Shown here piece by piece: positions 1 through 8,454 of a DNA stretch of 64,000 nt. The stretch spans positions 215,366-279,365 of the forward strand of contig JAWKRB010000010.1 of assembly GCA_041389885.1 (NCBI GenBank). Reading direction: 5' to 3'. Under the pieces are notes generated by a model that did no database searches, was not told where the DNA came from, and worked only from the letters and a program-made list of their open reading frames with translations. The DNA comes from JAWKRB01 sp041389885 (GTDB lineage Bacteria; Myxococcota_A; Polyangia; Polyangiales; Ga0077539). The first letter of the stretch is position 1, and every line of letters begins with the position of its first letter. The position numbers and the translations under genes were made by a program.

Positions 1-1
1 C

Positions 2-604
2 GTGCCGGTCGCCCCCGACGTGATCGACGCGGCCGTCGCCGACGCGGGGATGACCGACGCCGCGCTCGAAGACGCGCAGGACGCGCCGTCGGGCGAGTGG
101 GTGGCGATCCCCGGCGGCGAGCGCTGCAACGCGCGGGAGCGCCAGGTGCCGACGCAGGCCTCGCCCCACGTCGACGAAGACGCGGGCGCCATCGCGTGGC
201 TCACCAATCCCCCCTCGTCGGGGCCGCACTTCAACACCTGGACGCGCTTCGGGACCTTTCCCAACCTCGCCCGCGGCAACTGGGTGCACAACCTCGAGCA
301 CGGCGGGGTGGTCTTTCTCTACCGCTGCGCGGGCGACGCGGGCGCCTGCGACGCCGCGCGAGACGAGCTCGTCGCCGCGTCACAGACGATCCCCGGCGAC
401 CCGGCGTGCATGCCCGACGCGGGCGACCCCCGGCTGCGCCTGGTGATCACCAACGACGCGCTCATCGAGACGCCCTTCGCCGGCGCGGCCTGGGGCTGGC
501 TCTACGCCGCAGACTGCGTCGAGCCGTCGTCGGTGCGGTCGTTCTTCACCCGCCACGTGGGGCAGGCCCCCGAAGACTTCTGCGCAGACGGCTTCATCCC
601 TTGA
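2..604 (+). CDS. DUF3105-family protein, 5' end cut by window
   Basis: About 200 residues are visible and the gene very likely begins before the window, because the first visible codons already lie in an Asp/Ala-rich linker of the kind found after a lipoprotein signal. The conserved part carries GPHFNTWTRFGTF followed by NWVHNLEHGGVVFLYRC, the His-rich core of DUF3105 proteins. Their biochemical role is unknown; the family is usually exported or membrane-attached. The TGA stop overlaps a TTG that probably starts the next gene (TTGA), so the two are likely co-translated. Recognition rests on the HNLEHGG block. Confidence 0.7.
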   Translation: MPVAPDVIDAAVADAGMTDAALEDAQDAPSGEWVAIPGGERCNARERQVPTQASPHVDEDAGAIAWLTNPPSSGPHFNTWTRFGTFPNLARGNWVHNLEHGGVVFLYRCAGDAGACDAARDELVAASQTIPGDPACMPDAGDPRLRLVITNDALIETPFAGAAWGWLYAADCVEPSSVRSFFTRHVGQAPEDFCADGFIP

Positions 605-1968
605 TCGTTCGAGCTCGAACCTTCTCGCGCCTCGCCCTCGCCGCCACGCTCGCCTCGCCCCTGCTCCACGCCAACGGGAGGTTCCCCGCCGCGGGGCACC
701 TGCTCGTCGGCCCCGGGGAGTCTGATGGATCGTTCGTGCTGCGAACGACCTTCGGCCTGGCGCTCACCACCGACCGCGGCGCGCGGTGGTCGTGGGTGTG
801 CGAAGAGGCCCTCGGCGCGGTGGGCGAGTTTGACCCCACGACGGCCCTCGCGTCCGACGGCGCGATCACGCTCGGGCTCCCCGACGGGCTGCGCGTCTCG
901 ACCGTCGACCGCTGCGGGTGGAGCGCCCCGGCGGGGTCCATGGCGCGGGTGCTGGACGTGACCCAGAGCGCCACGGGCGAGGTGCTCCTGGCCGCCGCGG
1001 GCGCCTTCGTCGAGGGCGCGACGCCGTACTCCGTGGTGCTGCGGTCGCGCGACGGCGGCCGGAGCTGGACCCTCGCCGCGCGCCTCGACCGCTTCTTCGT
1101 CGAGACCGTCGACCTCGCGCCCCGCGACCCGACGCGGGTGTACGTGTCGGGGGCGAACGCCGAGGCGCGACCCACGATCCTGCGCTCGAACGACGGGGGC
1201 GACCGCTTCGCGCCCGTCGCGGCGACCCTCCCCTCCAACGCCACGCCCTACCTCGCCGCGGTCAGCCGCACGAACCCCGACCGCCTCTGGGTGCGGACCA
1301 CCGAGGGGCTCGGATCGGGGCTCTACCGCTCCGACGACGGCGGCGCCTCCCTCACCCGCGTCGCCGCGAGCGCCGCGCCGATGACGGGCTTCGCCGTGAG
1401 CGACGACGACCGCCGCGTGTGGTGGGGCACCTCGGAGCGCGGGTCGGGGATGCAGCGCTCGGTCGACGGCGCCCCCTTCGCGCGGGTGGGTCCGCCGATC
1501 GCCGTGCGCTGCCTGCGCTTTCACCGCGACACCCTCTTCGTGTGCGCCGACGAGGCGAGCGACGGGTACTCGCTGGGGTGGTCCCGCGACCTGGGCGAGA
1601 CGGTGGCGCCGTGGATGTCGCTGCGCGACCTTCAAGGCCCCCTGCCGGGCTGCGGCGACGGGGGCGTGAGCGGCCGCTGCGAGGCGCCCTGGGCGACCCT
1701 CGGGCCGAGGCTGCGCGACCTCGACGCGGCGACCGCGCCCGCGCGCGTGCCCCTCGATCCTCCCGACGCGGGCGGAGACGCCGCGAGCGACGCGCCCGAC
1801 GACGAGGTCACGCTCGACGCGGCGGCCGCGCGGGATGTCGGCTCGCCCGCGCCGACGCCCGCCGCGGGGTGCGCCTGCGCGGCGCGAGGGAACGCCCGAG
1901 GGAGCGCGCCAGGCGGCATCGCCCTCGCGGCCCTCGCGCGAAGGCGACGGAGGCGCAGGAGAGGCTGA
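601..1968 (+). CDS. Exported beta-propeller (sialidase/BNR-like) protein with MYXO-CTERM-like tail
   Basis: Starting at TTG 601 gives 455 residues, beginning with an Arg and a hydrophobic signal-like segment (LALAATLASPLLHA). Four Asp-box-like motifs of the type SRDGGRSW, RSNDGGDRF and YRSDDGG are spaced through the middle, as in BNR/VPS10-type propellers. The C-terminus has an Asp/Ala linker, a CACAARG Cys motif, a short hydrophobic stretch and about eight Arg residues. This is the layout of the MYXO-CTERM sorting tail, which predicts transfer to the cell surface. No catalytic sialidase residues are evident, so substrate binding or adhesion is as likely as hydrolysis. An earlier start in this frame would overlap the preceding gene and read as Arg-rich shadow sequence. 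Confidence 0.65.
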   Translation: MIVRARTFSRLALAATLASPLLHANGRFPAAGHLLVGPGESDGSFVLRTTFGLALTTDRGARWSWVCEEALGAVGEFDPTTALASDGAITLGLPDGLRVSTVDRCGWSAPAGSMARVLDVTQSATGEVLLAAAGAFVEGATPYSVVLRSRDGGRSWTLAARLDRFFVETVDLAPRDPTRVYVSGANAEARPTILRSNDGGDRFAPVAATLPSNATPYLAAVSRTNPDRLWVRTTEGLGSGLYRSDDGGASLTRVAASAAPMTGFAVSDDDRRVWWGTSERGSGMQRSVDGAPFARVGPPIAVRCLRFHRDTLFVCADEASDGYSLGWSRDLGETVAPWMSLRDLQGPLPGCGDGGVSGRCEAPWATLGPRLRDLDAATAPARVPLDPPDAGGDAASDAPDDEVTLDAAAARDVGSPAPTPAAGCACAARGNARGSAPGGIALAALARRRRRRRRG

Positions 1969-1978
1969 ACGCGATACC

Positions 1979-2018
1979 TTGACAATCCGTCAGTGAATGT
2001 TATCTGACAGATCGTCAA
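1979..2018 (+). promoter_or_regulatory. Paired palindromic operator, probable TetR site
   Basis: TTGACAATCCGTCA (1979-1992) and TGACAGATCGTCAA (2005-2018) form an inverted repeat matching at 12 of 14 positions across a 12-base spacer. Each arm is itself a TGAC-N5-GTCA palindrome, with centres 25 bp apart. The site lies directly before the SDR gene and two genes upstream of a TetR regulator in the same operon, so autoregulation is the natural inference. Binding by that regulator is not shown by the sequence. Confidence 0.65.
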
Positions 2019-2866
2019 TGATGAACGACCGACGAACCCTGGTGATCACCGGCGCCAACACGGGCATCGGCGCGGCCGCCGCGGCGCAGCTCGCGAGGCC
2101 GGGCGTGCGCCTGATCCTCGCGTGTCGCTCCGAGGAGAAGACCCGACCCGTGCTCGACCGCCTCCGCGAGGCGGGCGCCGAGGCGCGCTTCGTGGCCCTC
2201 GACCTCACCGACCTGGCGGGGGCGCGACGCGCGGGGGAGGCCCTCGCCCGAGAGCTCGACGGCCTCGACGTGCTGATCAACAACGCGGGCCTGGCGGGGC
2301 AGCGCGGGCTGACCCGCGACGGGTACGAGCTGGCCTTCGGGGTGAACCACCTCGGGCACTTCGCCTTCACCCGCGCGCTGCTCCCGCGCCTGAGGGCGCG
2401 CCGGGGTCGGGTGGTGAACGTGTCGAGCGGGAGCCACCGACGGGCCCGGGAGATCCCCTGGGGTCGCCTGCGCGAGGCCACGCGCAGCGTGAGCGGCCTG
2501 GACGAGTACGGCGTGTCGAAGCTGTGCAACCTGCTCTTCACCGCGGAGCTTCGCCGCCGCGAGCCCGAGCTCTCCGCGGTGGCGCTGAACCCCGGGCGCA
2601 TCGCGAGTGATATCTGGCGGAGGGTCCCGCCGGGGGCGCGCACGCTGCTGCCGTGGCTGCTGCGCATGAAGCCTGTGAGCTTCGGCGGCGCGACGCTGGT
2701 GCACGCCGCCGAGGTCGAGCTCGGTGATGACGCGCCGCTGTATTTCAACAAGCAGCGCGCCGAGGCGCCCTCTCCCCTCGCGCTCCGCGAAGACCTCGCC
2801 CGCGCGCTCTGGGACTACTCCCTCGACGCCTGCGCGGAGGGCGGCGGCGATGCCGAGGCCGCCTGA
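2018..2866 (+). CDS. SDR-family NAD(P)-dependent oxidoreductase
   Basis: 282 residues. The Rossmann motif TGANTGIG near the N-terminus, the structural NNAG motif and the active-site pair Y164/K168 (YGVSK) are all present, so this should be an active short-chain dehydrogenase/reductase. It resembles the retinol-dehydrogenase/WWOX-like group that acts on lipophilic alcohols or ketones; the substrate is not readable. Two adjacent ATG codons (2018 and 2021) follow the palindromic operator. An upstream ATG at 1997 would place half the operator inside the gene, so the later start is preferred. The 3' end overlaps the TetR gene by 17 bases. Confidence 0.85.
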   Translation: MMNDRRTLVITGANTGIGAAAAAQLARPGVRLILACRSEEKTRPVLDRLREAGAEARFVALDLTDLAGARRAGEALARELDGLDVLINNAGLAGQRGLTRDGYELAFGVNHLGHFAFTRALLPRLRARRGRVVNVSSGSHRRAREIPWGRLREATRSVSGLDEYGVSKLCNLLFTAELRRREPELSAVALNPGRIASDIWRRVPPGARTLLPWLLRMKPVSFGGATLVHAAEVELGDDAPLYFNKQRAEAPSPLALREDLARALWDYSLDACAEGGGDAEAA

Positions 2867-3488
2867 CCTCGAGCGGCGCCGCGCGCTCGCCCTCAAGGCC
2901 GCCGAAGTGCTTGAGGCGCAAGGGCTCGCGATCAGCACCGAGCAGCTGGCGCGCGCGGTCGGGGTGAACCGAACGACCCTGCTGTACCACTTTCCGACGC
3001 AGCTCGACGTCGTGCAGGCGGCGCTGGGCGAGCTGGTGACCGCGCAGCAGGACTTTCTCACGGAGCGCCTCGAGGGGGTCTCGCACCCCGTCGACCGCCT
3101 CGCCGCGCGCGCCCGCGCGGTGCTGGAGTTTCACCGCGGCCGCGAGGCGCGGCTGGTGTTCCTCACGCAGGCGCTCGCGGTGGCGGGGGGCGCGCGGGTC
3201 GGCGAGGTCATGCAGGGCGCCGCGGCCCTCTTCGAGTCGGCGCGGGCCGCGATGGTGCGCGACCTGGAGGCAGGCGTCGCCGCGGGGACCGTCGCGCCCT
3301 GCGACGCCGGCGCCGTGGTGTCGCTCACCCGCGCGGTGATCGACGGGCTGACCCTCCAGCGCGTCGCGTCGGGGGTCGAGGCCGAGCCCGCCCTGGCGCT
3401 GTTCGAGTCGTGTGTGTTGGCGCCCCTGCGGCGCGAGGTTTCACCGCGTGCGGTCGCCGCGCGCAGAGAGAGAGCGAGCGATGTTTGA
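2850..3488 (+). CDS. TetR/AcrR-family transcriptional regulator
   Basis: 212 residues. The N-terminal helix-turn-helix spans about residues 30-49 (TEQLARAVGVNRTTLLYHF), typical of TetR; the rest is an all-helical ligand domain with no recognised pocket signature. It overlaps the end of the SDR gene and the start of the peptidase gene (8 bases), so the three are one operon. The likely target is the paired palindrome at 1979-2018, giving feedback control by a ligand related to the SDR or peptidase substrate. Confidence 0.85.
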   Translation: MPRPPDLERRRALALKAAEVLEAQGLAISTEQLARAVGVNRTTLLYHFPTQLDVVQAALGELVTAQQDFLTERLEGVSHPVDRLAARARAVLEFHRGREARLVFLTQALAVAGGARVGEVMQGAAALFESARAAMVRDLEAGVAAGTVAPCDAGAVVSLTRAVIDGLTLQRVASGVEAEPALALFESCVLAPLRREVSPRAVAARRERASDV

Positions 3489-5055
3489 GCGCTTCAAGCC
3501 CATCCCCGGACGAGACCTTCGCGTCGGCTACGGGCGTATCTTTCACGAGGCCAACGTGTTCTCCCCCTCGCGCACGGCGATGGGAGACTTCGACCGGGTG
3601 CACCACCTCGCGGGGGCGGCCCTCGCGGCGGCGACGACCCTGCGCGGCACCGAGCTCAAGTCGTTCATGCCCCACGCCGAGCTCACGGGCTTTCGCCAGG
3701 CCGCCCGGCTCGCGGGGGGCGTGCAGTGCGTGCCCCTCTCGTCGGCCCTCGCCGTGCCCAGCGGACCGCTCACCCGCGCGTGCTTCGACGCGCTGGTCGA
3801 CGAGCTCCTCACGGCCATCGCGGGCGCGGGCGCGCTCGACGGGGTGTACCTCGCGCTCCACGGCTCGATGCAGGTCGACGGGCTGGGGGAGCCCCCCGAG
3901 GCGCACATCCTCCGCAGGGTGCGCGCGGCCCTGGGCGCCGAGGCGAAGCTCGCGGTGAGCTACGACCTGCACGCCAACCTCAGCGCGGGCCTGGTCGACC
4001 CCGTCGACGTGCTCGTGGCCTACCGCAGCAACCCCCACTGGGACCTCGCGCCCACGGGCTTTCGCGCGGGCCGACGGCTCATCGACGCGCTGCGCGGGCG
4101 CAGCTCCCCCGCGCACGCGTGGCGCAAGCTGCCGATGACCCTCGGCGGCGGCACCACGGTGAGCTTTCTCGCGCCCATGCGCGGGGTGTTCCGCGACCTC
4201 AAGCGCCTCGAAGACGACCCCAGGGTGATCTCCGCGAGCCTCTTCATGGTGCACCCGTACACCGACGCCGCGCCCATCGGCTGGGCCGTGCACGTGTGCA
4301 CCGACGGCGACCCCGCCCTCGCCGAGCGCCTCGCCGAGGGCTTCGCCGACCGCCTCTGGCGCGTGCGCAACGACGCGCTGCCGCCGATGCTCGACGCGAG
4401 CGCGGCCATCGCCGCCGCGCGAGAGAGCCCCTGGCGCAAGGTCGGTCCGGTGACCTTCGTCGACGTCGACGACGTGGTGGGCGCGGGCGCGCCAGGGGGG
4501 AACACCCGCCTCCTCGCCGCCCTCGCCCGCGAGGGCGCGGACCTCAAGGCGTACGTTCCGCTGCACGACCCCGCGGCCGTCGACGCCCTGTGGGACGCGC
4601 CCGAGGGCAGCGCGCGCGAGGTCGTGCTCCAGGGCACGCCCGGCTACGAGATGCCCGCGGTCACCCTGTCGGTGAAGGTCGGCCCGCGCGCCGTGGGCGA
4701 CTCCGGGCGCGCGCTGCGCCTCGACGCCGGCGCGCTCCGGGTGGTGGTCACCGACGGCCCGCCGCTGCCGATTCACCCGAGCTTCTGGTCGGCGGTGGGG
4801 CTCTCCGCGCGAGACGCCGACGTGCTCGTGCAGAAGAACTTCTTTCACTACCGCATGTTCTACGCGACCGTGTCGTTTCACCACCTGCCCGTGGTGAGCG
4901 CCGGCGCCACCGACCTGCGGCGCGTGCGCGACGCCGACTACCTCGTGCCCATGTCTCCCCGCGCGCGCCTCGACGACTGGCGCCCCTACGACCCCACGCT
5001 CCGCGCGCCGCCCGCGGCCCCGGCGGCCTCGCCCCTCGACGCCACGACGCCGTAG
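3481..5055 (+). CDS. M81-family metallopeptidase (MlrC/microcystinase-like)
   Basis: 524 residues, close to the usual length of DUF1485/MlrC proteins. The metal-site motifs are visible: a His in the ALHGSMQVDG block (about residue 127) and DLHANLS (D162, H164). The C-terminal MlrC domain carries FVDVDDVVGAGAPGGNT and the late KNFFHYRMFY block. MlrC cleaves linearised microcystin in sphingomonads; most homologues have unknown small-peptide or amide substrates, so the name indicates the family only. ATG 3481 follows a purine-rich GAGAGAGAG stretch. The gene is the third of the SDR-TetR operon, and its end overlaps the convergent TetR gene by 70 bases. Confidence 0.8.
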   Translation: MFERFKPIPGRDLRVGYGRIFHEANVFSPSRTAMGDFDRVHHLAGAALAAATTLRGTELKSFMPHAELTGFRQAARLAGGVQCVPLSSALAVPSGPLTRACFDALVDELLTAIAGAGALDGVYLALHGSMQVDGLGEPPEAHILRRVRAALGAEAKLAVSYDLHANLSAGLVDPVDVLVAYRSNPHWDLAPTGFRAGRRLIDALRGRSSPAHAWRKLPMTLGGGTTVSFLAPMRGVFRDLKRLEDDPRVISASLFMVHPYTDAAPIGWAVHVCTDGDPALAERLAEGFADRLWRVRNDALPPMLDASAAIAAARESPWRKVGPVTFVDVDDVVGAGAPGGNTRLLAALAREGADLKAYVPLHDPAAVDALWDAPEGSAREVVLQGTPGYEMPAVTLSVKVGPRAVGDSGRALRLDAGALRVVVTDGPPLPIHPSFWSAVGLSARDADVLVQKNFFHYRMFYATVSFHHLPVVSAGATDLRRVRDADYLVPMSPRARLDDWRPYDPTLRAPPAAPAASPLDATTP

Positions 5056-5627
5056 AGCGCGCGGCGCACGGCCCCCGCCACCCAGCGCGCGTCGATCGCG
5101 CGTCGCTCCAGCAGCGCCCGGTGCAGCGCGGCCCCCACGAGGCCGAAGACCACCGCCTCGGCGTCGCGCACCCTGACCCCCTCGCCCCGCGCGACCGCCG
5201 CCGCGAAGACCGCCCGCGCGCCGGCCTTCGCGCGCGCTTCGAGCGCGCCGCGCACCGCCCCCTCGAGCTCGTCTGCGCCGCCCCCGAGGGCCACCCGCAG
5301 CGTCGCGCGGCCGGCCGTGCTCGTCAGAAAGTCTCCCACCGCGCGCAGGACGGCGCGGAGGTCCCCCTCGAGGGTCCCGGTCTCGGGAGGCGCCGTGAGG
5401 TGCGCCTGCGCCTCGGCGATCGCCGCCGCGGCGAGGGCGTTTCGCGTGGGCCACCGGCGGTACACGCTGGTCTTGTTCACCCCCGCCGCCGCGGCGACGG
5501 CCTCGACCTTGAGCCCCGCGAGGCCCTCCCGCTCCAGCGCGCGCAGGGTCTCGTCGAGAACCGCGGCCACCACGGGCTCGCCTCGCGGGCGCCCGGCGTC
5601 TCGTCGCGTCGCCACCTTCTTCGCCAC
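4986..5627 (-). CDS. TetR-family transcriptional regulator
   Basis: 213 residues from GTG 5627 (VAKKVATRRDAGRPRG), a typical basic TetR N-terminus; an in-frame GTG at 5642 adds five residues. The helix-turn-helix spans about residues 41-60 (VEAVAAAAGVNKTSVYRRWP). The ligand domain ends with a block common in TetR_C regulators (FGLVGAALHRALLERR). It is divergent from the glycosyltransferase gene, with a perfect inverted repeat between them, so it probably represses itself and the glycosyltransferase. Its 3' end lies inside the end of the convergent peptidase gene. Confidence 0.85.
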   Translation of the reverse strand: MAKKVATRRDAGRPRGEPVVAAVLDETLRALEREGLAGLKVEAVAAAAGVNKTSVYRRWPTRNALAAAAIAEAQAHLTAPPETGTLEGDLRAVLRAVGDFLTSTAGRATLRVALGGGADELEGAVRGALEARAKAGARAVFAAAVARGEGVRVRDAEAVVFGLVGAALHRALLERRAIDARWVAGAVRRALYGVVASRGEAAGAAGGARSVGS

Positions 5628-5671
5628 GCCAGAGGGTCTCACGGGGAGAGATCGTGGAGCCACGCCGTTGC

Positions 5672-5694
5672 CATTGCAACGACTTGTTGCAATG
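5672..5694 (+). promoter_or_regulatory. Inverted-repeat operator between TetR and glycosyltransferase genes
   Basis: CATTGCAAC (5672-5680) and GTTGCAATG (5686-5694) are perfect reverse complements separated by 5 bases. The dyad lies between a TetR gene and the divergent glycosyltransferase gene. It is AT-rich relative to its surroundings and just upstream of the glycosyltransferase ribosome site (GGGAGGG). Size and symmetry fit a TetR dimer site. Confidence 0.7.
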
Positions 5695-5705
5695 ATGGGA
5701 GGGCC

Positions 5706-6917
5706 GTGAAGATCGCCCTCATCGCCTTCGACACCCGCGGCGGGGTGCAGCCGTACCTCGCCCTCGCCCTCGGGCTCCAGCGCGCGGGCCACGACGTGCG
5801 CGTCGTCGCGCCGTCGGACTTCGCCGAGATGATCGCCGCGCGGGGCGTCGACCCGCGCCCGCTGACCGGGGGCATCGAGGCGATGCTCCGCGCGTCGCAG
5901 GGGGTGGCGGAGCGGGGCTCGCTCGCGGTCATGCGCTTCTCGATGCGGCACCTCGAGGAGCGCGCGCGCGCCTGGGCGCGGGAGTGCCTCGACGCCTGCG
6001 CCGGCGTCGACGTGATCGCCGCGGGCATCGGGGGGCTGGTCTTCGGCCGCGCGGTGGCCACGAAGCTCAAGGTGCCGATGGTGGAGGCGCACCTGCACCC
6101 CCTCGGTCCGCCCACCGACGCCTTCCCCGGCGTGGTCTCGCCGTGGCGGGGCGCCTTCGCGCGGCGCCTCGGGCACCGGCTCACCCACGCCGCCCTGTGG
6201 ATGCCCTTCAAGGGCGCGATGAAGGCCGCGCACGCCTCCCTCGGGGCGCCCTTCTCGATGGGGGGCGACGCGCATCTCCCTGTGCTGCACGGGTATAGCC
6301 GACACATCCTCCCGACCGCGCCGGAGTGGGGCGCGCGGCATCGGGTCACGGGGTACTGGTTTCTCCCCGCGGGGGACGCGTGGTCGCCGCCCCCCGCCCT
6401 CGAGGGCTTTCTCGCGTCGCCGCAGCCCGTGGTCGCCGTGGGCTTCGGGAGCATGTCGAGCTCGGACCCGGGGCGCACCGCGGAGCTGGTGATGGGCGCG
6501 GCGCGGCGCGCGGGGGTGCGGGTGGTGATGCTCTCGGGCTGGGGCGGCCTCGAGGCGAGGGCGCACGACGACGTGATGGTGGCCGACGCGATCCCCCACG
6601 ACTGGCTGTATCCCCGGGTGCGGGGCGTGGTGCACCACGGCGGCGCGGGCACCACGGGCGCGGCGCTGCGGGCGGGCGTCCCCGCGCAGGTGGTGCCCTT
6701 CATGATGGACCAGCCCTTCTGGGGTCACCTCGTCGCGGACCTGGGCGTGGGCCCGGCGCCCATCCCCCGAAGGCGCTTGAGCGAAGACCGCCTCGCGCGG
6801 GCCCTGGAGGCGATGGTGCGCGACGACGCCATGGCCGCGCGGGCGGCGGAGCTGGGGGAGAAGATCCGCGCGGAGGACGGCGCCGCCGAGGCCGCTCGGG
6901 TGTTCGAAGCGCTCTGA
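5706..6917 (+). CDS. GT1-family glycosyltransferase (MGT/YjiC type)
   Basis: 403 residues from GTG 5706, preceded by a GGGAGGG ribosome site. The N-terminus (KIALIAFDTRGGVQPYLALA) is the acceptor-binding Rossmann fold of macrolide/flavonoid-type glycosyltransferases. The C-terminal nucleotide-sugar site has HGGAGTT (residues 311-317) followed by PFMMDQPFWG, the GT1 signature of UDP-glucose-type enzymes. Related enzymes glycosylate lipophilic acceptors such as sterols, macrolides or antibiotics. Control by the divergent TetR suggests induction by an acceptor or toxic compound. The acceptor cannot be read from the sequence. Confidence 0.85.
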   Translation: MKIALIAFDTRGGVQPYLALALGLQRAGHDVRVVAPSDFAEMIAARGVDPRPLTGGIEAMLRASQGVAERGSLAVMRFSMRHLEERARAWARECLDACAGVDVIAAGIGGLVFGRAVATKLKVPMVEAHLHPLGPPTDAFPGVVSPWRGAFARRLGHRLTHAALWMPFKGAMKAAHASLGAPFSMGGDAHLPVLHGYSRHILPTAPEWGARHRVTGYWFLPAGDAWSPPPALEGFLASPQPVVAVGFGSMSSSDPGRTAELVMGAARRAGVRVVMLSGWGGLEARAHDDVMVADAIPHDWLYPRVRGVVHHGGAGTTGAALRAGVPAQVVPFMMDQPFWGHLVADLGVGPAPIPRRRLSEDRLARALEAMVRDDAMAARAAELGEKIRAEDGAAEAARVFEAL

Positions 6918-6998
6918 TCCCGGCGCACCCTGGCACACCGCGCGAGGCGCTCTCTCGGGTTCTCCCGCGTGGTGCGGCGCTTGCTGGCTCACCCGGCC

Positions 6999-8444
6999 AT
7001 GAGACGCACGTTCGCTTCGTGGGGGCTGCTGCTGGGTCTGTCGGTGTCGGGGTACGCCACGCGCGCCGAGGCGTGCGGCGGGTGCTTCGCGCCGACCAAC
7101 TCGGTGCAGGTGGTGACCGATCACCGCATGGTGCTCTCGCTCTCCACCACGCAGACCACCCTGTGGGACCAGTTTCAGTACGCGGGTCGTCCTTCGGAGT
7201 TCTCGTGGATCCTCCCGATTCGGTACACCGACCGCACACGGATTCAGCTCGCGAGCGACGCGTTCATCACCCTGGTGACGAACCTCACCGTGCCGACGAT
7301 CACCGCGCCGACGCCGCCGCCCTTCCCGCCGGGGTGCCAGCCGCCGCCGTTTCAGGGCGGCACCGGGGCCTTCGACGCCTCGACCTCGTGGCAGGACGCT
7401 CCCTCCGCCGCCGACTCGGGGGTCACCGTGCTGCGCGAAGAGGCCGTCGGCCCCTACGCCGTCGCGGTGCTCCGCGGCACCGACGCGATGGTGCTGCGCA
7501 GCTGGTTGAACGCCAACGGCTACGCGGTGCCCGCGGGCCTCGAGCCCACGATTCAGTACTACGTCGACCTCTCCATGGACTTCATCGCCCTGCGCCTGCG
7601 CCCCGGCGAGGGGATCAACCGGATGATCCCCGTGCGGGTCACCGTGGAGGGCTATCAGCCCAGGCTCCCGCTGCGCATGATCGCCGCGGGCATCGCCGAC
7701 AAGGTCGGGCTCTCGCTGATGGTCTTCAACGAGTCGCGCGTCGAGGCGATGAACTTTCCCAACGGAGAATTTCGCGACGAGGACTTCGTCTACGACTGGA
7801 ACCGCCGCCCCACGAACCTCTCGCAGGTGGTGATCGACCGCTTCGACGCCATCAACCGCGCCAACGGCGGCCGCGCGTGGATCACCGAGAGCGCCGAGCG
7901 CATCCCCCAGGAGAACCTCGTGCGCCTCGCGTCGAACCTCCCCACCACGGTCTTCAACGACCCCGCCGACGCGTCGACCATGCCCATGACCCTCGTCGCC
8001 CCGAGAGACGACGCGCGCTTCGCCTACGAGGGCATCGGCGCCAGCGCCATGGTCACCCGGCTCCGCGCCGACCTCGAGGGACGCATGCTCGACCGCGACC
8101 TCGACCTCGCCGCGAGCGCCGGCGGCGAGCGCTCGCGCGCGTACCGCTTCGGCGTCGAGCAGAACCGCCCGCGGTACTCCGCCTGCCCGTGGCCCATGAC
8201 CGACACCGACGCCGGCGCGACCTCCCCCGACGCGGGCGGGGGCGGCTCCCTCGACGCGGGCGCACCCTCCCTCGACGCGGGCGCAAGCTCCCTCGACGCG
8301 GGCGCCTCGGTCGCGCCCACGCCGGCCACCGCAGGCGGCGGAATGCAATGCGCCGCAGGCGTTTCTGCACGGAGCGCGCGGCACGCGTGGATGGCCGCCG
8401 CCCTCGCCGCCCTCGCCGTGCTCCGCCGCCGCCGCGCCCGCTGA
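6999..8444 (+). CDS. DUF2330 exported protein with MYXO-CTERM-like tail
   Basis: 481 residues from ATG 6999, giving a clear signal peptide (RRTFASWGLLLGLSVSGYAT) cleaved near AEACGGCFAP; an in-frame GTG at 6969 would add ten residues. ACGGCFAP followed by a beta-rich region (SWILPI) is the DUF2330 pattern. The C-terminus has a repetitive Ser-Leu-Asp-Ala-Gly-Ala linker (three copies), one Cys (GGMQCAAG), a hydrophobic helix and a final Arg cluster, as in MYXO-CTERM proteins. It should be surface anchored; its function is unknown. It ends ten bases from the convergent sigma factor gene. Confidence 0.8.
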   Translation: MRRTFASWGLLLGLSVSGYATRAEACGGCFAPTNSVQVVTDHRMVLSLSTTQTTLWDQFQYAGRPSEFSWILPIRYTDRTRIQLASDAFITLVTNLTVPTITAPTPPPFPPGCQPPPFQGGTGAFDASTSWQDAPSAADSGVTVLREEAVGPYAVAVLRGTDAMVLRSWLNANGYAVPAGLEPTIQYYVDLSMDFIALRLRPGEGINRMIPVRVTVEGYQPRLPLRMIAAGIADKVGLSLMVFNESRVEAMNFPNGEFRDEDFVYDWNRRPTNLSQVVIDRFDAINRANGGRAWITESAERIPQENLVRLASNLPTTVFNDPADASTMPMTLVAPRDDARFAYEGIGASAMVTRLRADLEGRMLDRDLDLAASAGGERSRAYRFGVEQNRPRYSACPWPMTDTDAGATSPDAGGGGSLDAGAPSLDAGASSLDAGASVAPTPATAGGGMQCAAGVSARSARHAWMAAALAALAVLRRRRAR

Positions 8445-8454
8445 GCGCCGTCGC

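Noticed and set aside
606..619. GTTCGAGCTCGAAC as a tRNA T-arm
   Set aside because: A simple palindrome inside coding sequence; no acceptor stem or anticodon arm is nearby.
1997..2017. Earlier ATG start for the SDR gene
   Set aside because: It would place an operator palindrome within the coding region and lacks a ribosome site; ATG 2018 or 2021 is preferred.
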